Position numbers and translations under genes: made by a program. Below, piece by piece: positions 52,590 to 60,204 of a stretch of DNA of 64,000 bases. Origin of the DNA: Frigoribacterium sp. JB110 (GTDB lineage: Bacteria > Actinomycetota > Actinomycetes > Actinomycetales > Microbacteriaceae); the NCBI RefSeq assembly GCF_900163665.1, contig NZ_FUIA01000018.1, positions 118,721 through 182,720 of the forward strand, written 5' to 3'. Below the pieces are notes generated by a model. That model worked only from the letters and a program-made list of their open reading frames with translations, ran no database searches and was not told where the DNA came from. How positions within the stretch are numbered: the first letter of the stretch is position 1; the number at the start of each line of letters is the position of its first letter.

Positions 52590-52727
52590 ATGAGCATCGA
52601 CGAAAAGACCCCGACGGAGCCGGACGAATTCGAGGAGGAGCCGACGCAGCCACCGCACCGCCGGGAGCGCCTCACGGATCTCCTGCTGTCGATCCCCGCC
52701 TCCGCGCTGTTCCGCATGGGAGGGTGA
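52590..52727 (+). CDS. Small acidic protein, unknown
   Basis: A 45-residue open frame with a strong ribosome site (AAAGGAGA, 7 bases before the ATG). Residues 1-20 are very acidic; residues 28-45 form a short hydrophobic stretch (LTDLLLSIPASALFRMGG) preceded by HRRERL. No family recognised. It is divergent from the sigma factor and its stop lies 11 bases from the end of the convergent gene. The ribosome site and codon use make it likely to be real. Confidence 0.5.
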   Translation: MSIDEKTPTEPDEFEEEPTQPPHRRERLTDLLLSIPASALFRMGG

Positions 52728-52738
52728 GTGCCCGAACC

Positions 52739-53452
52739 TCAGGCCTCGAGCTCACCGGCGACGCGGTGCTTCAGCTCCTCCTCCGCGGCATCCGAGAGCA
52801 CGATGAGCCCCTCGAGCTCGTCTCGCACCCTCCGGTACGCGGTCTGGCGCTCAGCGGCCGTCGCCGACTGGTCGACGGCCACGTTGAGCAGCTGCTGCGC
52901 GCGGGAGAGACGCTGGCGCTCTGACTCGGTGAACCCGGTGTCGCGCACGCGGCGGGCCTCCTGCTCGGCGACGTCGAACGCGACCTCGAAGTCGTGCACC
53001 GCGTCGCGGTACTCCGCGTAGGTCTCCGCGTCGACGCGCTCCTCCGGCGACGCCGGCCGCAGCCCGTCTGCAACCTTCTTCGCCCTCAGGAACGCGGCCG
53101 TGCGCGGGTCGCGCCCGTCGCTCATCGTGGGAAAGGCGATGAGCTTCGCCACGTCCAGCTCGTAGTCCAGCCAGCGCCTGGCCACCTCGTCGTGCGTGTC
53201 CATCAGACGCCGGATGCGGTCGGCGCGGCTCACCGCGTCGGCTTTCTCCACCTCATCCGGGGTGAGCTCCGCACCGGACGAGATCGCCTGCGCTCGCGCC
53301 TTCGCCTCGATCAGCTCGAGCTTGCGCTTGTGGGAGAGCTCCTCCTGCTCGCGCCACCAGCCCCTCGCCGACCCGACGATGCCGACGATCGGCCCGGCGA
53401 CGATGAAGCCCAGCCACCAGTAGCTGCCGATGAAGTTGAGCAGGGGTTCCAT
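52739..53452 (-). CDS. Single-helix membrane protein with long charged helical domain
   Basis: A 237-residue protein: one membrane helix at about 10-28 (WWLGFIVAGPIVGIVGSA), then a highly charged, helix-rich region to the end with heptad-like runs (about 30-110 and 160-230). No family recognised. The predicted orientation puts the long domain in the cytoplasm. It is alone on its strand, between the small acidic gene and the ectoine operon. Confidence 0.65.
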   Translation of the reverse strand: MEPLLNFIGSYWWLGFIVAGPIVGIVGSARGWWREQEELSHKRKLELIEAKARAQAISSGAELTPDEVEKADAVSRADRIRRLMDTHDEVARRWLDYELDVAKLIAFPTMSDGRDPRTAAFLRAKKVADGLRPASPEERVDAETYAEYRDAVHDFEVAFDVAEQEARRVRDTGFTESERQRLSRAQQLLNVAVDQSATAAERQTAYRRVRDELEGLIVLSDAAEEELKHRVAGELEA

Positions 53453-53486
53453 ACGTCACAGGGTACGACGGCCGCCCAGAACGACG

Positions 53487-53518
53487 TGCGCCCGTGCGAA
53501 CGCGTTCGCACGGGCGCA
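53487..53518 (-). terminator. 32-base perfect palindrome after ectD
   Basis: Sixteen bases on each side of the centre at 53502/53503 are perfectly complementary (core GAACGCGTTC). It begins 17 bases past the ectD stop, so it probably ends the ectABCD transcript. A T-containing stretch (TCGTTCT) follows on the minus strand. It also lies just upstream of the unrelated membrane protein gene and insulates it. Confidence 0.65.
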
Positions 53519-53535
53519 GCGGCGTCGCGCCGAGA

Positions 53536-54435
53536 TCAGCGCAGCGGCGTGAAGTTCCGGCTGGCGATGTGCTCAGGGCGCGGAGCAGGTGCGGCATAGG
53601 GCTCCACCAGAGCGTTCTCAACCGAGTTGAACACCAGGAACACGTTCGAGCGCGGGAACGGCGTGATGTTGTTGCCCGAGCCGTGCATGATGTTGGAATC
53701 GAACCAGAGCGCGGAGCCCGCAGGACCCGTGAACTGGTCGATGCCGAACTGGTACGCCATTCCGGTGACCGCGTCCTCATCCGGAACTCCGACGACCTGC
53801 GCCTTCAGCGAGGAGGCGTGGTTGTCCGCCGGCGTCTCACCGACGCCGGGCGCGAAGTTCCGGTGCGAGCCCGGCATCACCATCAGCCCGCCGTTGTACG
53901 GGTAGTTGGGTGTCAGGGCGATCGAGCAGCTCACGGCGCGCGGGATCGGCATGCCGTCCTCGGCATGCCAGGTCTCGAAGTCCGAGTGCCAGTAGAAGCC
54001 GCTGCCTGTGAACCCCGGCATGAAGTTGACCCGCGTCTGGTGCAGGTACACATCGGAGCCGAGCAGCTGCCTGGCGCGGTCGAGCACCCGAGGGTCGCGG
54101 CTGAGAGCGTCGATCGCCTCGCTCAGCCCCGTCACGCCGAAGACCGACCGGACGGCTCCCGTCGACTTCTCTGTGATCAGGCGCGGGTCACCGCGCAGGC
54201 TCTCGTCTGCGGAGAGCCGCCGAAGCTCGGACGAGTACAGCTCGACCTCGTCCTGCGTGATGAAGTCCTCCAGAACGGAGAACCCGCGGCTCGCATGCGC
54301 GTCGAGCCCAGCCTGATCGAACGGGCCGTCCGCGGCATCGCCCCACACGGTCGGGTGCGTCCGCGTCGTCGCCGGCACATGCCGCTCACCCGTGCGGGTG
54401 GGGTACTGATCCTGCTGGATCATTGCGGTGGTCAT
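53536..54435 (-). CDS. ectD: Ectoine 5-hydroxylase
   Basis: A 299-residue Fe(II)/2-oxoglutarate dioxygenase that converts ectoine to 5-hydroxyectoine. Iron ligands His150, Asp152 (FYWHSDFETWH) and His251 (IMHGSGNN) fit the EctD pattern, and the family signature FYWHSDFETWHAEDGMP is intact. GAGAAGGGAATT precedes the ATG; the longer frame covers the hairpin region and is not coding. It is separated from ectC by 155 bases that hold strong hairpins, so it may be expressed at a lower or separately tuned level. Confidence 0.95.
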   Translation of the reverse strand: MTTAMIQQDQYPTRTGERHVPATTRTHPTVWGDAADGPFDQAGLDAHASRGFSVLEDFITQDEVELYSSELRRLSADESLRGDPRLITEKSTGAVRSVFGVTGLSEAIDALSRDPRVLDRARQLLGSDVYLHQTRVNFMPGFTGSGFYWHSDFETWHAEDGMPIPRAVSCSIALTPNYPYNGGLMVMPGSHRNFAPGVGETPADNHASSLKAQVVGVPDEDAVTGMAYQFGIDQFTGPAGSALWFDSNIMHGSGNNITPFPRSNVFLVFNSVENALVEPYAAPAPRPEHIASRNFTPLR

Positions 54436-54483
54436 GGTCAATTCCCTTCTCCCGGCAGAACCGGGTCTCGTGAACTTTCCGCT

Positions 54484-54559
54484 GCCCGCCGCTTCCGGCG
54501 GGCCCACCAGCACAAGGGGACGACCTCGGCGTCCGGATCTTCTCCGGACGCCGAGGTCG
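54484..54559 (-). terminator. Tandem hairpins between ectC and ectD
   Basis: A 17-base-pair perfect stem with a 5-base loop (arms 54521-54537 and 54543-54559) starts 32 bases after ectC. It is followed by an 8-base-pair perfect stem with a 4-base loop (54484-54491 and 54496-54503). On the minus strand TCCCCTTGTG follows the first stem. These should stop part of the transcription or protect the ectABC message end. Confidence 0.65.
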
Positions 54560-54590
54560 CGCCTTGCGTGAGGTCTGTGGACCTGTGGCG

Positions 54591-54992
54591 CTAAACCGCC
54601 GCCGTCTCCTCCGTGATCAGCGGGTACACGCCGTTCTCGTCGTGCACCTCCCGGCCGGTGACGGGCGGGTTGAACACGCACACGCACTTGATCTCGGTGC
54701 GCGGGCGCACCTTGTGCTTGTCGTGGTCGTTGAGCAGGTAGAGCGATCCGGGCTTCAGTTCGTGCACCTCGCCGGTCGCGAGATCCTCGATCTCGCCCTC
54801 ACCGGACGTGATGAACACGGCCTCGATGTGGTTCGCGTACCAGAAGTAGCTCTCGGTGCCCGCGTACAGGGTGGTCTCGTGCACCGAGAAGCCGACGCCC
54901 TCCTTCGCGAGGACGATGCGCTTGCTGCGCCAGTTCTCGCTCTTGATGTCGGCTTCGGTGTCGTCGATCTCGTCAAGGGTGCGAACGATCAT
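54591..54992 (-). CDS. ectC: L-ectoine synthase
   Basis: A 133-residue cupin that closes the ring of N-gamma-acetyl-diaminobutyrate to ectoine. MIVRTLDEI opens it; [22 protein letters not shown] and [15 protein letters not shown] are the cupin motifs that hold the metal and substrate; [19 protein letters not shown] closes it. Normal length. It lies 33 bases after ectB. Confidence 0.96.
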   Translation of the reverse strand: MIVRTLDEIDDTEADIKSENWRSKRIVLAKEGVGFSVHETTLYAGTESYFWYANHIEAVFITSGEGEIEDLATGEVHELKPGSLYLLNDHDKHKVRPRTEIKCVCVFNPPVTGREVHDENGVYPLITEETAAV

Positions 54993-55025
54993 GGATTATC
55001 CCTCTTCGATTGGTTGGTTGGTTGA

Positions 55026-56288
55026 TCAGCGGGCGAGCACGGCCGCGACGGAGTCGGCGATGATGCCGAGACCACGGGTGAGCTCGTCGTCGGTGACGGT
55101 CAGCGGCGGCAGCAGCTTCACGACTTCGTCGACGGGGCCTGAGGTCTCGACGAGCAGACCGCGCTCGAAGCACTCGCGCGCCACCTCGCCGGCCTTCTCC
55201 GCCTCACCGAACTGCAGGCCGCGCGCCAGGCCGCGACCCTTCGAGATGAGCTCGGCTTCCGGGTACTTCGCGACCAGCGCGTTGAACGCGCTCTCGATCA
55301 CGAGGCCCTTCTCCAGAGTCGAGCGCTGCAGCTGGTCGTCGCTCCAGAACTGGCGGATCGCCTCCGCACCGGTGACGAACGCCGGTGCGAAGCCGCGGAA
55401 CGTGCCGTTGTGCTCGCCGGGCTCGAACACGTCGTACTCGGGGCGCACGAGCGTGAGCGCCAGCGGCAGGCCGTATCCGGAGATCGACTTGGACAGCGTG
55501 ATGATGTCGGGCACGATGCCGGCCTCTTCGAAGCTGAAGAAGCTTCCGGTGCGGCCGCAGCCCATCTGGATGTCATCGACGATGAGCAGGATGTCGTGCT
55601 TCTTGCAGAGCGCGGCCAGCGAACGCAGCCACTCGGCACGAGCGGTGTTGATGCCGCCCTCGCCCTGCAGCGTCTCGACGATCACGGCGGCCGGCTTGTT
55701 CAGCCCGGATCCCTCGTCGTCGAGCATGCGCTCGAAGTAGAGGAAGTCGGTGACGTCCTGGTCGAAGTAGTCGTCGTACGGCATCGGCGTCGCGTGCACC
55801 AGCGGGATGCCGGCGCCGCCGCGCTTCATCGAGTTGCCTGTGACGCTGAGCGCGCCGAGGGTCATGCCGTGGAATGCGTTGGTGAAGTTCACGATCGCCT
55901 CACGGCCCGTGATCTTGCGGGCCAGCTTCAAGCCGGCCTCCACCGCGTTCGCACCGCCCGGCCCGGGGAACATCACCTTGTGGTCGAGGCCGCGCGGCTC
56001 AAGGATCCGCTCCTTGAACGTCGTCAGGAAGTCGGCGCGCGCCGTCGTGAACATGTCGAGCGAGTGCACGACCTTGTCGCTGGCGAGGTAGTCGATCAGC
56101 ACCTTCTTCAGCGCGGGGTTGTTGTGCCCGTAGTTGAGCGTTCCGGCTCCCGCGAAGAAGTCGAGGTACTCGGTGCCGTCGGATGCGACCATCGTCGCGC
56201 CGTGCGCTGTGTCGAACTCCACCGGCCAGGAACGCGAGTAGCTCCTGACACTGGATTCCAGCTCTGTCGTATCGATCGTCGTAGACAT
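55026..56288 (-). CDS. ectB: Diaminobutyrate-2-oxoglutarate transaminase
   Basis: A 420-residue class III PLP aminotransferase that makes 2,4-diaminobutyrate from aspartate semialdehyde and glutamate. RSWPVEFDTAHGA at the N-terminus is typical of EctB. LIVDDIQMGCGRTG holds the PLP Asp, and LSKSISGYGLPLA carries the Schiff-base Lys. It is the second gene of the ectoine operon, 53 bases after ectA. Confidence 0.95.
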   Translation of the reverse strand: MSTTIDTTELESSVRSYSRSWPVEFDTAHGATMVASDGTEYLDFFAGAGTLNYGHNNPALKKVLIDYLASDKVVHSLDMFTTARADFLTTFKERILEPRGLDHKVMFPGPGGANAVEAGLKLARKITGREAIVNFTNAFHGMTLGALSVTGNSMKRGGAGIPLVHATPMPYDDYFDQDVTDFLYFERMLDDEGSGLNKPAAVIVETLQGEGGINTARAEWLRSLAALCKKHDILLIVDDIQMGCGRTGSFFSFEEAGIVPDIITLSKSISGYGLPLALTLVRPEYDVFEPGEHNGTFRGFAPAFVTGAEAIRQFWSDDQLQRSTLEKGLVIESAFNALVAKYPEAELISKGRGLARGLQFGEAEKAGEVARECFERGLLVETSGPVDEVVKLLPPLTVTDDELTRGLGIIADSVAAVLAR

Positions 56289-56341
56289 AATCTTGTTCTC
56301 CTGGTTTCGATGAAGTGACGTCTTGTGGCCGGACGGCGCGC

Positions 56342-56857
56342 TCAGTGCGCGCGCATTCCGGTGATCTCGAGGCGCGGTTCACCCGGGTGCTCATCCGGGA
56401 AGTCCGTCGACAGCACGCCGTCGGTCCAGGCCAGCTCGCCTCCTCGTGCGGCGGCGATCGACGCGAACAATGCGCGCGACGCGTCGTTGGACTCCTCGAC
56501 GGTGGCCTCGAGCACCTCGACCTCGTCGAGAGAATCGAGCAGATCGTGGATCATGCGAGCGGCGACCCCATGACCGCGAGCACGCGACGAGACACCGACC
56601 TGCCACACGAACAGGTGCGACGGCCGCTCCGGCGGGCGATAGCCGAGCACGTAGCCCACCGGCTCGTCGCCGAGCAGGGCGACGCGGCACGTCGCCGAGA
56701 AATCGGCGGCGTAGATCAGGTACGCGTATGAGGAGTTGAGATCGAGCCCGCAATCACGGGCAAGCGTCCACATGCTCGCTCCATCGGAGATGGAGGTGCT
56801 GCGGATCGTGAGAGAACTATCGGTCGGATGGGCCTGGTCTGCTTCTGTGCTCGACAT
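56342..56857 (-). CDS. ectA: L-2,4-diaminobutyrate acetyltransferase
   Basis: A 171-residue GNAT acetyltransferase, first step specific to ectoine. RSTSISDGASMWTLARDCGLDLNSSYAYL is the EctA substrate region (two separated stretches), VWQVGVSSRARGHGVAARMI the acetyl-CoA loop, and ATVEESNDASRALF the closing part. The start at MSSTE is backed by GAAGGAGCA; the 189 in-frame codons above it are low-complexity Ala/Pro/Glu from another frame. Confidence 0.95.
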   Translation of the reverse strand: MSSTEADQAHPTDSSLTIRSTSISDGASMWTLARDCGLDLNSSYAYLIYAADFSATCRVALLGDEPVGYVLGYRPPERPSHLFVWQVGVSSRARGHGVAARMIHDLLDSLDEVEVLEATVEESNDASRALFASIAAARGGELAWTDGVLSTDFPDEHPGEPRLEITGMRAH

Positions 56858-57165
56858 TGCTCCTTCACGATACCGGCCCTTGCCGTGGGCCTCCCCGGGC
56901 ATCCCCGCCGCCTCCCCAGCCATAGCAAGCGACACGCCGAAGCCGGACAAGGTCGAATTTTCGGGACTTTGGTCGGATAATTGCGCCCCGGACGATCCGG
57001 TCATCACCGGGCATGGGCAGAACTGCCCTCCGCCGACTTTCGCCAACACCGCGCAAACTCTCGCTATCGCGCACACAACCTGGCATTGTTGGGGAACGGC
57101 GGGGTTCGCACCTTCAGATCGCGGGGCCCGCGGATGACTCAATGACACCGAAGGCAGGTTTCGCC
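56858..57165. promoter_or_regulatory. Divergent promoter region of ectA and the DUF4870 gene
   Basis: A 308-base gene-free gap. A clear AT-rich island at 56953-56986 contains GATAAT on the plus strand and an AATTATCC run on the minus strand, so promoters for both directions probably lie here. I could not place convincing -35/-10 pairs or an osmotic-control motif. The part next to ectA is GC-rich and may be a long leader. Confidence 0.45.
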
Positions 57166-57771
57166 GTGACGAACGACCCCACGGACCCCCAGAACGTTCC
57201 AGGGGGCGCACCCGATCCAGGTGCCGTTCCCCCTCCTCCCCCCGGGCAGCAGCCTCCGGTACCGCCGCAGCAGCAGGTACCGCCGCAGCAACCTCCGGCC
57301 TACGGCCAGCAGCCTCCGGGCTACAACCCGCCGCCGGCTGGCGGCCAGCAGTACCCTCAGCCCGGCTACGGCCAGCCCCAGCCGGGTTATGGCCAGCCTC
57401 AGCCGGGCTACGGTCAGCCGGCATACGGTCAGCCCTACGGCAACGAGCCGGGCAACATCACTCTCAACCTGTGGTTGAGCGTGTTCTTCTCCTGGATCCC
57501 GGCGCTGATCTTCTACCTGGTGGAGAAGGACAAGGTGAACCCGGTCGCCCGCAAGGCCGCCGCCGACAACCTGAACTTCCAGCTGATCAGGATCATCGCG
57601 ATCGTGGCTGCGGCATTCCTGCTGTTCGTCCCCATCGTCGGGGCCCTGATCTACGCCGTCGTCGGAATCGGAACCTTCGTGATCGCGATCATCCACGCGG
57701 CCAAGGTGCCTGGCGACGTGAACGCCGGCCAGTACGGCAAGTTCATGCTGACGCCCGACTGGATCAAGTAA
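57166..57771 (+). CDS. DUF4870-domain membrane protein with Pro/Gly/Gln-rich N-terminus
   Basis: A 201-residue protein. Residues 1-95 are disordered and rich in Pro, Gln, Gly and Tyr, with repeats of PGYGQPQ at about 63-85. The DUF4870 domain follows at about 97-195: a first helix (LWLSVFFSWIPALIFYLVEKD), ARKAAADNLNFQLI, then two more helices. Function unknown; often linked to envelope or stress processes. GTG at 57166 is preferred because AAGGCAGG lies before it; ATG at 57142 is possible. Confidence 0.75.
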   Translation: MTNDPTDPQNVPGGAPDPGAVPPPPPGQQPPVPPQQQVPPQQPPAYGQQPPGYNPPPAGGQQYPQPGYGQPQPGYGQPQPGYGQPAYGQPYGNEPGNITLNLWLSVFFSWIPALIFYLVEKDKVNPVARKAAADNLNFQLIRIIAIVAAAFLLFVPIVGALIYAVVGIGTFVIAIIHAAKVPGDVNAGQYGKFMLTPDWIK

Positions 57772-57791
57772 CCAGCGGCATTGCGGCACGG

Positions 57792-57828
57792 CTGAAGCCC
57801 TCGAGTCCTCGCGACTCGGGGGCTTCAG
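57792..57828. terminator. Bidirectional terminator between DUF4870 and MarR genes
   Basis: Arms 57792-57807 and 57813-57828 pair over 16 positions with one G-U pair and a 5-base loop. It starts 20 bases past the plus-strand stop and covers the stop codon of the convergent MarR gene. TCTTGCG follows on the plus strand. Confidence 0.7.
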
Positions 57829-58277
57829 TCTTGCGCGGGAAACGCGATCCTGTTGAGCAGCTCCCGCAACAACGCGCGTTCCGACGCGTCGAGCTCGCGC
57901 AGCACCTCGTCCTCGACGCCGTGCACGGTTGCGTCGACGTCAGCGTAGAGTCGGGCACCGGCCTGCGTCGCCACGACGACCCTGGCGCGGCGGTCGCGCT
58001 CGTCGGTCTCGCGAGAGACGAGCCCGCGCTCCTGCAGTCCGTCGACGAGGGCGACGACCTGGCTCGGGTCGAGGCGCAGGTACTCGGCGATCTCGCGCTG
58101 CGACGGTGGTTCGTCGCTGAGCGCCATGGCGAGCACGGAGTACGACCGCGTCTTCAGCCCGAACGGGCGCAGCGCCGCTGTCGCGGCTTGGAGGGAGACC
58201 GCGTTGGCGCGCGCGAGCAGGAAGCTCAGGTCGTCGATCCTGGCCCTTCCCGCCTGCCCGTTCGCTGTCGTCGCCAT
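57825..58277 (-). CDS. MarR-family regulator
   Basis: A 150-residue MarR protein with the winged helix at about 50-110 (PSQREIAEYLRLDPSQVVALVDGLQERGLVSR, then DERDRRARVV for the wing) and flanking dimer helices. It is divergent from the five-gene acid-degradation operon with 131 bases between, so it is the likely repressor of that operon, released by a CoA-ester or free acid. Confidence 0.88.
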   Translation of the reverse strand: MATTANGQAGRARIDDLSFLLARANAVSLQAATAALRPFGLKTRSYSVLAMALSDEPPSQREIAEYLRLDPSQVVALVDGLQERGLVSRETDERDRRARVVVATQAGARLYADVDATVHGVEDEVLRELDASERALLRELLNRIAFPAQD

Positions 58278-58306
58278 GCCGACACTGTACAGCGAACAAG
58301 GAAAGA

Positions 58307-58343
58307 TTCAATCATTGACTTTTTCAAGCAAATGCGGTCTTAT
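58307..58343 (+). promoter_or_regulatory. Promoter and candidate MarR operator for the acid-degradation operon
   Basis: TTGACT (58315-58320) and TCTTAT (58338-58343) are 17 bases apart and form a good sigma-70-type promoter. The palindrome TCAATCATTGA (58307-58317) overlaps the -35 box, and TTGACTTTTTCAA (58315-58327) adds a second TTGA/TCAA pair. A MarR dimer here would block RNA polymerase. Confidence 0.6.
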
Positions 58344-58408
58344 GGTGACGAACGAAGGCGCCCTCTGACCCTGGGCGTCTCATCCGGACGTCACGCAGGG
58401 AGCACGCA

Positions 58409-59323
58409 ATGTCGCTGAACGGCAAAGTAGCCATCGTCACCGGTTCGGGCCGCGGCCTCGGCCTCGCCTACGCCCAGGAGCTCGCGAAGCAGGGCGCTTC
58501 CGTCATCGTGAACGATGTCGACGAGGCTGTCGCGAACGAAGCCGTCGCCTCCATCGAACAGTCCGGCGGCACCGCGTCCGCCGTCGTCGCCCCTGTCGGC
58601 CCCACGGAGACCGCGACACAGCTCGTCGATGCGGCATACGACCGCTACGGGCGCCTGGACATCCTCGTCACCAACGCGGGCGTGCTGCGCGACAAGGTGA
58701 CCTGGAAGATGAGCGACGAGGACTTCGACCTCGTCATCAACGTGCACCTGCGCGGCACCTTCACCTGCGTGCGCGAGGCGGCCACCCGGATGCGCGAGGC
58801 CGGCACCGCAGGCCGGATCATCTGCATCGGCTCCCCGACCGGTCAGCGCGGCAACTTCGGTCAGGCGAACTACTCCGCTGCCAAGGCCGGCATCGTCGGC
58901 ATGGTGCGCACGTGGTCGATGGAGCTGAAGAAGGCTGGCATCACCGCCAACGTCGTCATCCCCGTCGCCGCCACCGCCATGACCAAGACCATCCCGTTCT
59001 TCGCCTCGGCCGTCGAAGCCGACGAGCGCGGCGAGACGATGCCCGAGTTCTTCCGTCACGAGCTGGGCTTCGGCACCTCAGAAGACGTGGCAGGTCTGAT
59101 CGCGTACCTCGCCAGCGACGAGGCCGCCTCCGTCACGGGCCAGGCGATCGGCGTCGGCGGCGACCGCCTGCAGCTGTGGTCGCACCCCGAGGCCGTCGCC
59201 ACCGCCTACCGTGAGGGCGGCTGGACGTACGACGCCCTGCAGTCCGGCTTCGCCGAGGCCGTCGGAGAACTGCGGTCGGTCGGTGAGAAGATGCCTCAGC
59301 TGCCGGAAGAGCTGGCACGATGA
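58409..59323 (+). CDS. Short-chain dehydrogenase/reductase
   Basis: A 304-residue classical SDR. NAD(P) motif TGSGRGLG is at 11-18 and NAG at 89-91; the catalytic tetrad is Asn111, Ser142, Tyr155 and Lys159 (NYSAAKAG). Asp36-rich NDVDEA suggests NAD preference. The C-terminal 60 residues extend past the normal fold (WSHPEAVATAYREGGW), as in 3-hydroxyacyl-CoA dehydrogenase-type SDRs of the peroxisomal MFE kind. First gene of the operon; it overlaps the amidohydrolase by 4 bases. Confidence 0.87.
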   Translation: MSLNGKVAIVTGSGRGLGLAYAQELAKQGASVIVNDVDEAVANEAVASIEQSGGTASAVVAPVGPTETATQLVDAAYDRYGRLDILVTNAGVLRDKVTWKMSDEDFDLVINVHLRGTFTCVREAATRMREAGTAGRIICIGSPTGQRGNFGQANYSAAKAGIVGMVRTWSMELKKAGITANVVIPVAATAMTKTIPFFASAVEADERGETMPEFFRHELGFGTSEDVAGLIAYLASDEAASVTGQAIGVGGDRLQLWSHPEAVATAYREGGWTYDALQSGFAEAVGELRSVGEKMPQLPEELAR

Positions 59324-60204
59324 CGCGCTACGAGCCCACCATCGATGTGGCGTCCCTCGACGCCATCGACGTGCACGTCCACATCGAGATCGATCAGCAC
59401 GGGCACCGTTCGATTCCGGATGAGCTGAACGAGGCGGCCAGCAAGTACTTCAAGGCCGACGGGCCGCGGCCCGACCTCGACAGCGTCGCCGAGTACTACC
59501 GCGAGCGCCGCACCGCCGCGGTGGTGTTCACGGTCGACTCGACGACGAACCTCGACCACACGCCGATCTCGAACGACGAGATCATCGACGGCTGCATCCG
59601 GCACAGCGACATCCTGATCCCGTTCGCGTCCGTCGATCCGAACCGCGAGGATGCGGTCGTCGAGGCGAAGCGGCTGATCGAGCGGGGCGTGCGCGGCTTC
59701 AAGTTCCACCCGACGGTGCAGGGCTTCTCCCCCGACGACGAGCGGTTCTTCCCGCTGTACGAGGTGCTGCAGGATGCGGGAATGATCGCCCTGTTCCACA
59801 CCGGGCAGACCGGCATCGGCGCAGGTATGCGCGGCGGCTACGGCTTCGAGCTGGCCCTGTCGAACCCGATGCTGCTCGACAGCGTGGCGGCGCGCTTCCC
59901 CGATCTGCAGATCATCATGGCGCACCCTTCGGTGCCGTGGCAGGACGAGGCGCTGTCGGTTGCGACGCACAAGCACAACACATGGATCGACCTGTCGGGC
60001 TGGAGCCCGAAGTACTTCCCGGTCGAGCTGGTGCGCTATGCCAACCGCATGCTGAAGAACCGGGTGCTGTTCGGCAGCGACTTCCCGCTGCTCACGCCGG
60101 ACCGCTGGCGCGACGACGCCGAGAAGGTCGAGCTGTTCCGCAGCGACGAGATCCGCGCCGGCATCATGCGCGACAACGCGGCACGCCTGCTGGGACTGGC
60201 ATGA
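59320..60204 (+). CDS. Amidohydrolase family 2 (ACMSD-like) enzyme
   Basis: A 294-residue metal-dependent TIM-barrel enzyme of the amidohydrolase_2 family, which includes decarboxylases and hydratases of aromatic or dicarboxylic acids. Metal ligands are seen at His19/His21 (DVHVH), His in FKFHPT, His in FHTGQTG, His in MAHPS and Asp in LFGSDFPLL. The specific reaction is unknown; decarboxylation or ring hydrolysis would fit the operon. It overlaps both neighbours by 4 bases. Confidence 0.83.
   Translation: MTRYEPTIDVASLDAIDVHVHIEIDQHGHRSIPDELNEAASKYFKADGPRPDLDSVAEYYRERRTAAVVFTVDSTTNLDHTPISNDEIIDGCIRHSDILIPFASVDPNREDAVVEAKRLIERGVRGFKFHPTVQGFSPDDERFFPLYEVLQDAGMIALFHTGQTGIGAGMRGGYGFELALSNPMLLDSVAARFPDLQIIMAHPSVPWQDEALSVATHKHNTWIDLSGWSPKYFPVELVRYANRMLKNRVLFGSDFPLLTPDRWRDDAEKVELFRSDEIRAGIMRDNAARLLGLA

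Noticed and set aside
57355..57430. Short tandem repeats that could suggest a CRISPR or satellite
   Set aside because: They encode PGYGQPQ repeats in frame with the DUF4870 gene and have no spacers.
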